From Chiayiivirga flava (lineage in GTDB: Bacteria > Pseudomonadota > Gammaproteobacteria > Xanthomonadales > Xanthomonadaceae), in NCBI RefSeq assembly GCF_014202825.1, contig NZ_JACHHP010000005.1, positions 137,818-201,817 of the forward strand: 64,000 nt of DNA, given 5' to 3'. Every line of letters begins with the position of its first letter. Positions within the stretch are counted from its first letter, which is position 1. A program made the position numbers and the translations under genes. Below the pieces are notes generated by a model. The model was not told the DNA's origin. It saw only the letters and a list, made by a program, of their open reading frames with translations, and did not search any database. Positions 36,522 through 46,077 of this stretch are shown here, piece after piece.

Positions 36522-37371
36522 GCAGCGTCGGCGCCCCGTGGCAGCGCTTGAATTTCTTGCCGCTGCCGCAGGGGCACAGCTCGTTGCGTCCGGGCGTTTC
36601 CTCGCGCCGCGCCGGCGTGCGCGGCGTGGCCTCGTGCAGGCGTTGCAGGTTGAGGTCGTGCAGGATGTACGGCAGCTCGCCGACGATCTCCATGCGCTCG
36701 CGGAAGGTCAGCGGTTCGGCGTCGGCGGCATCGAACAGCGCCTCGTCGACGCTGTCCGGATCCTCCGGCTCGTCGTCGGGCGCGAGCTGCACGGTGGCGG
36801 CGGCGTCGAGGCTGTCGGCGTGCGTGTGCTCGTCGTCCTCTTCGGGTTCGGGCAGCAGCGCGAAGATGTCGTTGATGTCCTCGCTGATCTGCTCGTTCTG
36901 CGCGATGCGCGCTTCCCATTCGTCCTCGCGCAGGCCGAATGCGATCATGAATCCCACCGCCCACGCCGCGCCGACGGGAAAATCGTGGTCGTCGTTCCAG
37001 CTGTCGGGATCGGATTCGTCGATATCCGTGGGCAGCGCGACCAGCGGCACGGCGACGTCGCGCTCGGTCTCCGGATCGTTGACGACGCGGCGCGCGATGT
37101 CGTTCCACAGCCCCATCAGCAGATCGAGCGCGTCCTGCGCGGCCTCGACGCTTTCCCACTCGTGGTCCTGGCCCCAGACGTAGGGCAGCAGCTCGCCCGG
37201 CATCACGGTCTCGCCCGGGCCGACGATGGCGGCGCTGAACAGGCCGTGCACGGCTTCGAGCGGCAGGCCGCCCGCCGGCAATGCCTGCTGGATCAGCAGC
37301 ATTTCCAGGCGCTCGATGGCGGCGTCGTCGAACGTGGCGGGCTTGGGCGTGGGAGGCTGGATCGCGGGCAT
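36517..37371 (-). CDS. YecA/UPF0149 family protein with SEC-C zinc motif
   Basis: A 284-residue protein. The N-terminal two-thirds is a helical UPF0149/YgfB-like domain (LPLEAVHGLFSAAIVGPGE, then AWAVGFMIAFGLREDEWE). An acidic linker rich in Asp/Glu follows. The end is a SEC-C zinc-binding motif GRNELCPCGSGKKFKRCHG, as at the SecA C-terminus, suggesting ribosome or export contact. The ATG at 37371 is preferred; an in-frame TTG at 37386 would overlap gshA. It lies four bases downstream of the gshA stop, so the two form an operon. Confidence 0.88.
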   Translation of the reverse strand: MPAIQPPTPKPATFDDAAIERLEMLLIQQALPAGGLPLEAVHGLFSAAIVGPGETVMPGELLPYVWGQDHEWESVEAAQDALDLLMGLWNDIARRVVNDPETERDVAVPLVALPTDIDESDPDSWNDDHDFPVGAAWAVGFMIAFGLREDEWEARIAQNEQISEDINDIFALLPEPEEDDEHTHADSLDAAATVQLAPDDEPEDPDSVDEALFDAADAEPLTFRERMEIVGELPYILHDLNLQRLHEATPRTPARREETPGRNELCPCGSGKKFKRCHGAPTLH

Positions 37372-37375
37372 CGGA

Positions 37376-38740
37376 TCAATAGGCAAAGTCGCGGAACACC
37401 GGATCGACGCTACCGCCCCATGCCGTCCGATACAAGTCCAGCTTGCGTTCCGCCGGCGTTTCGTTCGCGAGCGCGAACTCGATCAGCGGTTCGAGGAACA
37501 CCGCTTCGTCCACGCCGCTGGCGTTGAGACGCGCGCGCCGCTTCAGTCCGGCGCCGGCGATCTTCAGCGCCTCGATCGCAAGCTCGCGCAGCGTGGCGTC
37601 GCGGAACGGCAGCTTGAAGCCGTGCTTCGGCACGCCGTCGCGCAGCGCATGGCGTTCGGCGAGCGAAAAATCCTTCACCAGATCCCAGGCCGCGTCGAGC
37701 GCGGCGTCGTCGTAGAGCAGGCCGACCCACAGCGCCGGCAGCGCGCAGAGCCGGTTCCACGGACCACCGTCGGCGCCGCGCATTTCGAGGAATTTCTTGA
37801 GCCGCACTTCCGGGAACGCGGTGGTCATGTGGTCGTTCCAGTCCGCGAGCGTGGGTGTCTCGCCCGGCAGCACGGCGAGCTTGCCCGCGAGGAAGTCGCG
37901 GAAGCTGTGGCCGGCCGCGTCGATGTAGTTGCCGTCGCGGTAGACGAAGTACATCGGCACATCGAGCAGGTAGTCGACGTAGCGCTCGAACGAGAAGCCG
38001 TCCTCGAAGACGAAATCGAGCATGCCGGTGCGATCGGCATCGGTGTCGGTCCAGATGTGCGAGCGGTAGCTCAGATAGCCGTTCGGCTTGCCCTCGGTGA
38101 ACGGCGAATCGGCGAACAGCGCGGTGGCGATCGGCTGCAGCGCGAGCGACACGCGGAACTTCTTCACCATGTCGGCTTCGGAGGCGAAGTCGAGATTGAC
38201 CTGCACGGTGCAGGTGCGCGTCATCATGTCGAGCCCGAGTCCGCCGACCTTCGGCATGTAGTCGCGCATGATCCGGTAGCGGCCCTTCGGCATCCACGGC
38301 ATGTCGGCACGTGCCCACTTGGGCTGGAAGCCCATGCCGAGGAAGCCGATGCCCAGTTCGTCCGAGACCGTCTTGACCTCGCGCAGGTGCGAGGTGGTTT
38401 CGCAGCACGTATCGTGGATGGTCTGGAGCGGTGCGCCGGACAGTTCCAGCTGGCCGGCGGGCTCCAGCGACACGGACGCGTTGTCGCGCGTGAGTGCGAT
38501 CACCCGGCCCTGCTCCAGCACCGGCGCCCAGCCGAACCGCGTGAGGCCGTTGAGCATCGCCTCGATGCCCTGCGGGCCGTCGTACGTCAGCGGCCGCAGA
38601 TCATCGAGGCGGAAGCCGAACTTCTCGTGCTCGGTGCCGATGCGCCACGCCTCGCGCGGCTTGTTGCCCGACGACAGCGCTTCGACGAGCGCGGCGCGAT
38701 TTTCGATCGGAACCTGTTTCGCGGGGCTGGGACCGGACAT
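37376..38740 (-). CDS. gshA: Glutamate-cysteine ligase, plant type
   Basis: First enzyme of glutathione synthesis, joining glutamate and cysteine with ATP. The 454 residues match the plant/alphaproteobacterial GCS2-like type: GTEHEKFGF near the start, [35 protein letters not shown] and [20 protein letters not shown]. The ATG at 38740 is used; a GTG six bases upstream is in frame. The YecA-type gene follows closely. Supply of glutathione fits with the glutaredoxin gene about 1.5 kb away, though these are separate transcripts. Confidence 0.95.
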   Translation of the reverse strand: MSGPSPAKQVPIENRAALVEALSSGNKPREAWRIGTEHEKFGFRLDDLRPLTYDGPQGIEAMLNGLTRFGWAPVLEQGRVIALTRDNASVSLEPAGQLELSGAPLQTIHDTCCETTSHLREVKTVSDELGIGFLGMGFQPKWARADMPWMPKGRYRIMRDYMPKVGGLGLDMMTRTCTVQVNLDFASEADMVKKFRVSLALQPIATALFADSPFTEGKPNGYLSYRSHIWTDTDADRTGMLDFVFEDGFSFERYVDYLLDVPMYFVYRDGNYIDAAGHSFRDFLAGKLAVLPGETPTLADWNDHMTTAFPEVRLKKFLEMRGADGGPWNRLCALPALWVGLLYDDAALDAAWDLVKDFSLAERHALRDGVPKHGFKLPFRDATLRELAIEALKIAGAGLKRRARLNASGVDEAVFLEPLIEFALANETPAERKLDLYRTAWGGSVDPVFRDFAY

Positions 38741-38828
38741 GCGCACCTCGTCGTGGAAGATGCAGCATGTGGGGACGGGCGGGTGCTTCGCAAGTCGCGC
38801 GCGACGCGTCCCGGCGCGCGGCTTGGGC

Positions 38829-39017
38829 TCAGGTCTCGTTCTCGGCGCGCGCGCTCACCTGCACCTGCGCGTCGGCGTCCACGCTCACCGTCAACACGAT
38901 CGGCCGGCAGCACACCTGGCAATCCTCGATGTAGCGCTGGTGGTCGACCGAGCCGTCGAGCGCGATGTCGATCGACTCGCCGCAGTACGGGCACTGGATA
39001 GCGTGGAAGGTGAGCAC
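38829..39017 (-). CDS. CPXCG-motif cysteine-rich small protein
   Basis: A 62-residue protein with cysteines at 9 and 12 ([10 protein letters not shown]) and at 33, 36 and 37 ([15 protein letters not shown]). It is the common CPXCG family of likely zinc-binding proteins of unknown role. The start is a GTG at 39017, with GGAG about nine bases upstream. The end is strongly acidic. It lies 88 bases upstream of gshA on the same strand and could be cotranscribed with it. Confidence 0.88.
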   Translation of the reverse strand: MLTFHAIQCPYCGESIDIALDGSVDHQRYIEDCQVCCRPIVLTVSVDADAQVQVSARAENET

Positions 39018-39230
39018 GGGCCGCTCCGCGGGACGGGGGGGCCGCCAGAATAGTCGGTCGGCGCGCGCAGGCCGGGCGCCGCATGAACGGCAGCGCGCCG
39101 TGGCCGGCGCATCGGCGCGTGGCTGGTGTAAAACGCAGTGGCGCTGCCGGCATCGCCCGCGCCGCCGCACCCGCGCCGCGTCCGCAGCACGCCACCGGTT
39201 CCACGCCATCCACCCCACGGGAGAAAACCG

Positions 39231-40409
39231 ATGACACGCACCCCGCTCCTGCTTGCCCTGCTCGCCGCAGGCGCAAGCCCGCTCGCCTCCGCCGCCGACG
39301 AATCGGACAAGACCGCACCGCCGGCCACTCCCGCGCCGTTCGTGGCCACCGAGCTTGCGCAGTTCGCCGAACCGTGGGCGATGACCTTCCTGCCCGACGG
39401 CAGCCTGCTGGTCACCGAGAAGGCCGGCAAACTCAAGCGCTACGGCAAGGACGGCCGCATCGGCGAGGTGAGCGGCGTGCCGCGGGTGGCGTATCGCGGC
39501 CAGGGCGGCCTCGGCGATGTGGTCCTGCATCCGAAGTTCGCCGACAACGGCCTGGTGTACCTCAGCTACGCGGAACTCGACGCCAGCGGCGAACGCGACG
39601 ACGACGGCAAGCGCGGCGCAGCGGTGGCGCGCGCGCACCTGGTGCTCGACGACGCCGGTGGCGGCGCGCTGTCCGACATCGAGGTGATCTGGCGCCAGAC
39701 GCCGAAGGTCGACGGCGCCGGCCACTACAGCCATCGCATCGCGTTCGCACCCGACGGCCACCTGTTCATCAGCTCCGGCGAGCGGCAGAAGTTCGATCCC
39801 GCGCAGGACATGCAGATGAACCTCGGCAAGATCATCCGACTCAACGACGACGGCAGCGTGCCGGCCGACAATCCCTACCAGGACGACGGCGAGCTTGCGA
39901 AGACGTTCTGGAGCATCGGCCACCGCAACGTGCTGGGCCTTGCCTTCGACGCGCAGGGCCGGCTCTGGGAACACGAGATGGGCCCGCAGGGCGGCGACGA
40001 ACTGAATCTCATCGCGCGCGGCAGGAATTACGGCTACCCCATCGTCTCCAACGGCAGCCACTACGACAACCGCGACATTCCCGACCACGACACCCGGCCC
40101 GAATTCGAGGCGCCGAAGGCCTGGTGGACACCCGTAATCTCGCCCGCGGGCCTGGTGATCTATTCCGGCGACGTGTTCCCCGAGTGGAAGGGCGATGCCT
40201 TCATCGGCGGCCTGTCGTCGAAGGCGCTGGTGCGGATCGAATTCGACGGCGACAACGCACGCGAGGCGGCGCGCTACGACATGGGCCAGCGCATCCGCGA
40301 AGTCGAGCAGTCGCCGGACGGCGGCCTGTGGCTGCTGGAAGACGGCACCAAGGGCAGCGGCGGACGCCTGCTCAAGCTCGAACCGAAGGCCGCCGCGCCC
40401 GCCGCATGA
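39231..40409 (+). CDS. PQQ-dependent sugar dehydrogenase (YliI-like)
   Basis: A periplasmic soluble aldose-sugar dehydrogenase of the GdhB/YliI beta-propeller family, 392 residues, with a signal peptide (1-21, [15 protein letters not shown]). Conserved pieces are [20 protein letters not shown], the [21 protein letters not shown] region and [17 protein letters not shown], the histidine being the expected catalytic base. Electron acceptor unknown; no PQQ synthesis genes are here. The ATG at 39231 follows GGGAGAAAACCG. Its stop overlaps the start of the next gene. Confidence 0.93.
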   Translation: MTRTPLLLALLAAGASPLASAADESDKTAPPATPAPFVATELAQFAEPWAMTFLPDGSLLVTEKAGKLKRYGKDGRIGEVSGVPRVAYRGQGGLGDVVLHPKFADNGLVYLSYAELDASGERDDDGKRGAAVARAHLVLDDAGGGALSDIEVIWRQTPKVDGAGHYSHRIAFAPDGHLFISSGERQKFDPAQDMQMNLGKIIRLNDDGSVPADNPYQDDGELAKTFWSIGHRNVLGLAFDAQGRLWEHEMGPQGGDELNLIARGRNYGYPIVSNGSHYDNRDIPDHDTRPEFEAPKAWWTPVISPAGLVIYSGDVFPEWKGDAFIGGLSSKALVRIEFDGDNAREAARYDMGQRIREVEQSPDGGLWLLEDGTKGSGGRLLKLEPKAAAPAA

Positions 40410-41365
40410 CGCTGCGCGCCGTCTTCCTCGACCATGCCTCGCTCGACCTCGGCGATCTGGACCTCGCCGGGCTGCGCGAGGCGGCCGGCGACCTGACCCT
40501 GCATCCGCACACCGATGCGCGCGACACCATCGCGCGCATCGCCGGCGCGGACGTGGTGCTGACCAACAAGGTGGTGCTCGATGCCGCGGCGATCGCCACG
40601 GCGCCGGATCTGAAGCTGATCCTGGTCACCGCCACCGGCACCAACAATGTCGACCTCGATGCGGCGCGTGCGTGCGGCATTGTCGTGTGCAACTGCCGCG
40701 GCTACGGCACCGCGTCCGTGGCGCAGCACGCGCTGCTGCTCATGCTCGCGCTGCGCACCCGCTTCCTCGCCTACCAGCAGGACGTGCGCGACGGCGCATG
40801 GCAGCGCGCGGACATGTTCTGCCTGATGCAGCGGCCGATCGGCGAGTTGGCCGGGCAGACGCTCGGCATCCTCGGCTACGGCACGCTCGGCCGCGCCGTC
40901 GCGCGGCTGGGCGAAGCCTTCGGCATGACGGTGCGCATCGGTCAGCTTCCCGGCCGGCCGCCGCATCCGGACTCGCTGCCGTTCGACGACCTGCTCGGCA
41001 CCGCCGACATCGTGAGCCTGCACTGCCCGCTGACCGACGGCACCCGCCACCTGATCGATGCCGCCGCGCTCGCGCGCATGAAACCGACGGCGCTGCTGAT
41101 CAACACCGCGCGCGGCGGCCTCGTCGACGAACAGGCGCTTGCCGACGCGCTGCGCGCCGGTCGTCTCGGCGGCGCCGGAGTCGACGTGCTTTCGACGGAA
41201 CCGCCACGCGACGGCAACCCGCTGCTCGCAGCCGACATCCCGAACCTCATCGTCACCCCGCACAACGCCTGGGCGAGCCGGCAGGCGCGGCAGCGGCTGC
41301 TGGACCAGACCGTCGAAAACCTGCGTGCGTTTCTCGCTGGAGCACCGACGCGCCGCGTTCCCTGA
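40406..41365 (+). CDS. D-2-hydroxyacid dehydrogenase (glycerate dehydrogenase-like)
   Basis: A 319-residue NAD(P)-dependent enzyme reducing a 2-oxoacid such as hydroxypyruvate to the D-hydroxyacid. The Rossmann motif GYGTLG is at 157-162. The catalytic set is complete: Arg236 (NTARGG), Glu265 (STEPP) and His286 (TPHNAW). It starts with ATGA over the PQQ dehydrogenase stop, so the two are translationally coupled. The pairing with a periplasmic sugar dehydrogenase is not a known pathway to me. A short hairpin CCCTGA, GCCAG, TCAGGG covers its stop. Confidence 0.93.
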   Translation: MTLRAVFLDHASLDLGDLDLAGLREAAGDLTLHPHTDARDTIARIAGADVVLTNKVVLDAAAIATAPDLKLILVTATGTNNVDLDAARACGIVVCNCRGYGTASVAQHALLLMLALRTRFLAYQQDVRDGAWQRADMFCLMQRPIGELAGQTLGILGYGTLGRAVARLGEAFGMTVRIGQLPGRPPHPDSLPFDDLLGTADIVSLHCPLTDGTRHLIDAAALARMKPTALLINTARGGLVDEQALADALRAGRLGGAGVDVLSTEPPRDGNPLLAADIPNLIVTPHNAWASRQARQRLLDQTVENLRAFLAGAPTRRVP

Positions 41366-41519
41366 GCCAGTCAGGGCCCATGGAGCGCGCTTCGGGCACC
41401 TTGATGCCGTGCCGCGCCCAGCGGCTGGAACAAATGATCCTCTGCCGATAGACACCGCGTACGCCAAGGCATGGCGCGCATTCCTGCACGCCATTTGCCC
41501 GAACGCAGCAGGAAACCCC

Positions 41520-42998
41520 ATGAAAAGAAGCCATTGTCTTGCAGCCATCCTTTTGGCCGGACTGCCGTGTGTCGCTGCGGCGGACACTTTCCCGCCCGGC
41601 CACCTGGATCCGGTGTTCGGTGCCGACGGCCGCCGCACGGTGCCGGTCGTTCTCGATGTCACTGCGCCCAACGCCATTGCGACCGTGGCGGACCCGCTGG
41701 GACGGCTGTATTCGGTCGGAACCTTCCTGTCGCCGCAAGCCTACTCGATCGCAATCACGCGCCTGACGCAGGACGGCGACGTCGACACGGGGTTCGGCAC
41801 CAACGGCGTCGTGACCCGCACCGTGGGCACCGCGCCCGCGATCGCGCACGATGCCGTCTTCGATCCGCAGGGCCGGCTGATCGTGGTCGGAGAGACCTCC
41901 GTCAACGGAGTGAACAACTTCTTCGCGTGCCGATTCAATGCGGACGGAACCGCGGACAACACCTTCGGCGTTGCGAACACGCCGGGTTGCGTCAGGACAT
42001 TCGTCGGACAGGGAGCCACCGCCGAAGCCGTGGTGGTCCAGGCATGTGCGCCCGCGCAGCAATGCGTGGACGATCAACGCCTGGTGCTGGCAGGCGCTGC
42101 TTCCCTCAACGGAAAGTCGCTGGGGCTGTTGGTCGCACTGGAGTCGGACGGAACCGTCATCGATTCGAACTTCGGTGTTGGGGGGATCAACTTCATCCCG
42201 AGCAACGTAATCTCCCAGCCGACCCGTTTTTTCGACGTGGCAACCAACGCGGCCGGAGAACTGGTGGCGGTGGGCTACGTCGAACTTGCGAACGCCGACC
42301 GGGACTTTCTCGCGTTTCGGCTGGATCCCGATGGCGTGGCCGAATCCTCTTTCAGTGGCGATGGCGTAAGGACGGCCTCGTTCGACCTCGACAACGTTCA
42401 AAAGGTCGACGAGGCGCACGCCGTGCATCTGTTCGACGATGGGTCCATGCTGCTGGCCGGTCAAGCCCAGACCGGACTGTTGACCCATCGCGCAGCCATT
42501 CTCAAGCTGGACGCCGCGGGTATCGGCGATGGTCTGTTTGCGGGCGGGGGGGATGGCGTGCCGGACGGGGTGGGTCAGGTGTCCTACGATGTCTGCGGCG
42601 ACACCTGCGAGATGCAGGTACGCGATCTCGCGGTGCTGCCGAACGGCCGAATCCTCCTCGCCGGTTCGATCGCCGAAGGCGTCGCGGGCGACACCAATCT
42701 CGATCTTGCGCGCAAGTCCGACATGTTTGCGCTCCGTCTCAAGCCGGACGGTTCGCCGGATGCGAGCTTCCGCTCCGACGGGTCCGACGTGCCGGGCCTT
42801 GCCACGGTGCCGTTCGATCTGGTCGATGGCCAATCGCAGGATGTCGCTTCCAGTCTCGTCCTGCAGGCAGATCGTGTGGTCCTGGGCGGCTTTGCCGCAG
42901 CGCCGGACGCCAACGACGACGGGTTCGAAGACTATCGGTTTGCGTTCGCGCGCCTGGGCAACGGCGGGCTGATCTTCGCCGACGGCTTCGAAGAATAG
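41520..42998 (+). CDS. Secreted delta-60 repeat protein with FADGFE tail
   Basis: A 492-residue secreted protein: signal peptide 1-21 (LAAILLAGLPCVAAA), then repeated units of about 60 residues of the delta-60 type, recognisable by endings such as LDPVFGADGRRTV, VDTGFGTNGVV, ADNTFGVANTP, AESSFSGDGVR and PDASFRSDGS. Such repeats form beta structures on surface or exported proteins. The chain ends LIFADGFEE. The ATG at 41520 has an AGGAAA ribosome site. A G7 run at 42546-42552 lies in frame. A strong hairpin follows at 43019. Confidence 0.88.
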   Translation: MKRSHCLAAILLAGLPCVAAADTFPPGHLDPVFGADGRRTVPVVLDVTAPNAIATVADPLGRLYSVGTFLSPQAYSIAITRLTQDGDVDTGFGTNGVVTRTVGTAPAIAHDAVFDPQGRLIVVGETSVNGVNNFFACRFNADGTADNTFGVANTPGCVRTFVGQGATAEAVVVQACAPAQQCVDDQRLVLAGAASLNGKSLGLLVALESDGTVIDSNFGVGGINFIPSNVISQPTRFFDVATNAAGELVAVGYVELANADRDFLAFRLDPDGVAESSFSGDGVRTASFDLDNVQKVDEAHAVHLFDDGSMLLAGQAQTGLLTHRAAILKLDAAGIGDGLFAGGGDGVPDGVGQVSYDVCGDTCEMQVRDLAVLPNGRILLAGSIAEGVAGDTNLDLARKSDMFALRLKPDGSPDASFRSDGSDVPGLATVPFDLVDGQSQDVASSLVLQADRVVLGGFAAAPDANDDGFEDYRFAFARLGNGGLIFADGFEE

Positions 42999-43018
42999 GA
43001 TCGACGCGTTGGAATGAA

Positions 43019-43042
43019 GCCGGCGGCCGTTCGGCCGCCGGC
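43019..43042. terminator. 11-bp-stem hairpin between convergent genes
   Basis: GCCGGCGGCCG (43019-43029), loop TT, CGGCCGCCGGC (43032-43042): a perfect 11-bp stem between the delta-60 protein gene and rsuA, which converge here. There is no T-run on either strand, so intrinsic termination is not certain, but place and strength suit a bidirectional 3' end. Confidence 0.6.
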
Positions 43043-43142
43043 GACGGCCCCGCCCGCACACGCTGCGACCTGAAGATGTCTTCGAGGCGCGCCGATCGCC
43101 GTCACGGGGATGTCGTTGGGAGGACCGAGGCTGGAATCCGCT

Positions 43143-43835
43143 TTACGTCGCAAATGGTGCGGCGCCATCGATCGTCTGCCAATGACCGGCAGGAAGGTTC
43201 CCCAGCGCCACCCCGCCGATACGCGATCGGTGCAGCGCTTGCACATGATTGCCTGTGGCCGCAAACATGCGCCGCACCTGGTGGTAGCGGCCTTCGGTCA
43301 GCGTCAGGGTCGCGTGACGGGCGTCATGGACCTGCAGGCGTGCGGGCGCGAGCGGCGTGGTGTCCGATTCGAGCTGCAGGGTGCCGCTGGCGAAGAGATC
43401 GGCCTCGTCGCCGCGCAGATCCTGCGCGAGCGTCACCTCGTAGTCTTTTTCAATCCGCGCCTTCGGCGAGATGATCCGGTGCAGCAGCGCGCCGTCGTCG
43501 GTGAACAGCAGCAGGCCGCTGGTGTCGCGGTCGAGGCGGCCGACCGGCGAGAGCAACGGGTTCCGCAGGCGGAAGCGCGACGGCAGCAGGTCGTAGACGA
43601 TGCGGCCGGGGTCTTTCGTCGAGCAGGTGTAGCCGACCGGCTTGTGCAGCATCAGCAGGAGCCCGGGCGCGGGATCGAGCGGCTCGCCGTCGATGCGGAT
43701 GCTGTCGTGGTCGAGCGAATCGTCTGCGTACAGCACCTCGCCCGCCGCATCGGTGATGCGGCCTTCGCGGAACAGCGCGGCGACCTGCTTGCGGCTGCCG
43801 TAGCCGAGGTTGGCGATGTGCTTGACGAGTTTCAC
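43143..43835 (-). CDS. rsuA: 16S rRNA pseudouridine synthase
   Basis: Makes pseudouridine 516 in 16S rRNA. The 230 residues hold an S4-like RNA-binding domain (KLVKHIANLGYGSRKQVAALFREGRI) and the catalytic Asp102 in GRLDRDTSGLL, then EGRYHQVRRMFAATGNHV. The start is GTG at 43835. The 55-base gap from rsmC upstream on the same strand suggests joint transcription of two 16S rRNA-modifying enzymes. Confidence 0.94.
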   Translation of the reverse strand: MKLVKHIANLGYGSRKQVAALFREGRITDAAGEVLYADDSLDHDSIRIDGEPLDPAPGLLLMLHKPVGYTCSTKDPGRIVYDLLPSRFRLRNPLLSPVGRLDRDTSGLLLFTDDGALLHRIISPKARIEKDYEVTLAQDLRGDEADLFASGTLQLESDTTPLAPARLQVHDARHATLTLTEGRYHQVRRMFAATGNHVQALHRSRIGGVALGNLPAGHWQTIDGAAPFAT

Positions 43836-43890
43836 TGCGGCCTCGGCTGATGCGTTGCACGCGCGGGTGTCGGGATGTGCGGCGTCGTTC

Positions 43891-44949
43891 TCATGCTGCC
43901 GCCACCGCCTCGATCACCTTGAAGCCGTCGCGTTGCGCATGCGTGGTCACGCGCGCAAAGCGGGCGGCGAGCGTCTGTTCGTACGGCAGGTGGCGGTTGG
44001 CGACAAGCCAGAAACGACCGCCCGGACGCAACGCATCGGCGGCCGCGGCGATGAAGTCGCGTCCGATGTCCGGCCGTGCGTCGCGTGCGCTGGCGTGGAA
44101 CGGCGGGTTGCTGACGATGGCGTCGTAACGCGACGGCAGACCGGCCGTCACGTCGTGCCAGTGGTACGCGAGCGCTGCGGCGTGCCTGGCCGCAAGGTTG
44201 CGCTGCGCGAGTGCGAGTGCGCGCGCGTCGCCCTCGAACAGGTCGAGCGCGGTGACGGCGCGATTGCGGCGCAGCACGGCGTCGGCAAGAAAGCCCCAGC
44301 CCGCGCCGAGGTCGGCGACGTGGCCGGCCAGGTCGGTCGGCAGATGCTCGGCAAGCAGCGCGGACGCGGCATCGACACGATCCCACGCGAACACCCCCGG
44401 CCGGCTGACGAAGCGGCCGTCGAGGATCGGCTGCGGTGCGTCGAGCTGCAGCCAGGCCTCGAGCAACGCCGGGGCGTGCGCGTCGGCCGGCAGCGGCGCG
44501 GTCCACAGCACGCGGGCATGGTGCTTGGTGCGCACGTCCACCGTGCCCGCGAGCTGCGCAAGATCGCCCTGCGCCGCCCTGGCGCCTTCGCTGTTGGCCA
44601 CGCAGACCACCACGCGCCCGCCCGGCGTCGCACGCGCCACCGCACGCGCCAGCAGCGTGCGCGCCTGTTCGCGCTGGCGCGGCGGCAGCACGAGCACCAG
44701 GGCATCGCCGGCGGCGCGGTCGGCGACGGCATCGTCCTGCGGCGGCACGACATGCAGGCCGCCGCGTTCCAGCACCTCGGCCAGCGGCCTGAACGGTTGT
44801 TCGCAGGTCAGCGCATGCAGCGCAAACCGCCGCAGCGGCCAGCCGTCGCGCGCGCCGAGGAATCGAATGCGGCCCGGCGGCCACGCGAGATTGCCCTCGG
44901 CGAAGGGCAGCAGCAGCGTTTCGAGCACGGGATCGGAGGCGGAAGGCAT
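43891..44949 (-). CDS. rsmC: 16S rRNA (guanine-N2) methyltransferase
   Basis: Methylates a guanine (G1207 in E. coli) of 16S rRNA using S-adenosylmethionine. The 352-residue protein has an N-terminal degenerate half and a C-terminal catalytic half, with SAM motif I VADLGAGWGF (211-220) and the NPPF catalytic loop (281-284). Both match RsmC, as does the length. The ATG at 44949 starts MPSASDPVLETLLLPF. It precedes rsuA on the same strand. Confidence 0.92.
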   Translation of the reverse strand: MPSASDPVLETLLLPFAEGNLAWPPGRIRFLGARDGWPLRRFALHALTCEQPFRPLAEVLERGGLHVVPPQDDAVADRAAGDALVLVLPPRQREQARTLLARAVARATPGGRVVVCVANSEGARAAQGDLAQLAGTVDVRTKHHARVLWTAPLPADAHAPALLEAWLQLDAPQPILDGRFVSRPGVFAWDRVDAASALLAEHLPTDLAGHVADLGAGWGFLADAVLRRNRAVTALDLFEGDARALALAQRNLAARHAAALAYHWHDVTAGLPSRYDAIVSNPPFHASARDARPDIGRDFIAAAADALRPGGRFWLVANRHLPYEQTLAARFARVTTHAQRDGFKVIEAVAAA

Positions 44950-44985
44950 CGTGCGAGTATAGAAGCCGGACGCAGGGCGCCGGCG

Positions 44986-45891
44986 TCAGCGCACGGAGGC
45001 GTCGCCGCTGGCAGACGCATCGCGTCCCGCGTGTGCGCTCCACGCCACGCCCGCGAGCAGCAATGCAATCGCCGCCGCCTGGCTCCAGTGCGGATCGCCG
45101 CGGCCGACGAGCAGCAAGGACAGCGTCGACAGCAGCGGCGCGGCATACGACAGCGTGCCGAGCAGCGCGAGATCGCCGGATTTGGTGCCCCGATCCCACA
45201 GCAGGAACGCGGCGCCCGTCGGTCCGAGCCCCATCGCCACGAGCGCGAGCCACTGGCCCGGTGTCGGCAGCGCCGGCCTCTCGATCGCGTGGTGCGTCGC
45301 CCAGGCGATCGCCGCGACCGCCAGGCACACGCCGACGATGGCCGCGCTCGGCACCTGCGCGTACCGCCGGTTCAGCACCGAGTACAGCGCCCACAACACC
45401 GCCGCCGTCAGCGCCGCTGCGTAGCCGCCGACGAACTCCCAGCGCAGCGCCAGCCCCTGCCCGCGCGTCACCAGCAACAGCACGCCGGCAAACGCAAGCG
45501 CCGTGCCCGCGAGCTGCCCCGCACGCAACCGCGCGCGCAACAGCAGCGCGGCGAACAGCACGATCAGCGACGGCCACAGATAGTTGATCAGGTTCACCTC
45601 GATGGCCGGCGCGTGCCGGAACGCCACCAGATACAGCGCGTGGTAGCCGAACAGCGCCACCAGCGCCAGCGCGAACGCCGGCCACGGCTGGCGCAGCACG
45701 CGAAGACCATCCGGCCCGCCGCGCACCCGCAGCCAGACCACGCCGGCCAGGCCGGCAATGCCGAAGCACGTGGCCAGCACCTGGAACGGCGGCAGCGACG
45801 CGGTGAGCGTGGTCAGCAACGCCAGCGACGACCACAGCACGATGGCGGCGATGCCGGCCCATGTAGCGGCGACACGGGATGGGCTGGGCAT
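44986..45891 (-). CDS. EamA-family membrane exporter
   Basis: A 301-residue drug/metabolite transporter with ten predicted membrane helices in two EamA repeats: the first from AATWAGIAAIVLWSSLALLT, the second after YAAALTAAVLWALYSVLNR. The type resembles YddG-like amino-acid or aromatic exporters, but the substrate cannot be told. The ATG at 45891 is taken; a GTG at 45900 would add three residues. It is the first of three minus-strand genes (with rsmC and rsuA), 36 bases from rsmC. Confidence 0.88.
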   Translation of the reverse strand: MPSPSRVAATWAGIAAIVLWSSLALLTTLTASLPPFQVLATCFGIAGLAGVVWLRVRGGPDGLRVLRQPWPAFALALVALFGYHALYLVAFRHAPAIEVNLINYLWPSLIVLFAALLLRARLRAGQLAGTALAFAGVLLLVTRGQGLALRWEFVGGYAAALTAAVLWALYSVLNRRYAQVPSAAIVGVCLAVAAIAWATHHAIERPALPTPGQWLALVAMGLGPTGAAFLLWDRGTKSGDLALLGTLSYAAPLLSTLSLLLVGRGDPHWSQAAAIALLLAGVAWSAHAGRDASASGDASVR

Positions 45892-46077
45892 GGATGACAC
45901 ACCGAGGGATGAACGCAGGCAACTGTAGACAACCGCCGTAGCGGCGTCGATGCGCCGCGAGTAAGCGGCGCTGCGTACGCCCGTGCGAACCGGCGGGAAT
46001 TCCTGTCACGCACGCGCTTGCGCCGTGCAGCCAGACCGCGCCGATTCACCCACAACTCCATAAAAAAGGACAACGAC

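Noticed and set aside
41360-41376. Hairpin CCCTGA, GCCAG, TCAGGG at the hydroxyacid dehydrogenase stop as a terminator
   Set aside because: The stem is only six base pairs and no T-run follows.
42546-42552. G7 run in the delta-60 protein gene as a phase-variable site
   Set aside because: The gene is in frame across it and a run of seven is common in GC-rich genes; no sign of switching.
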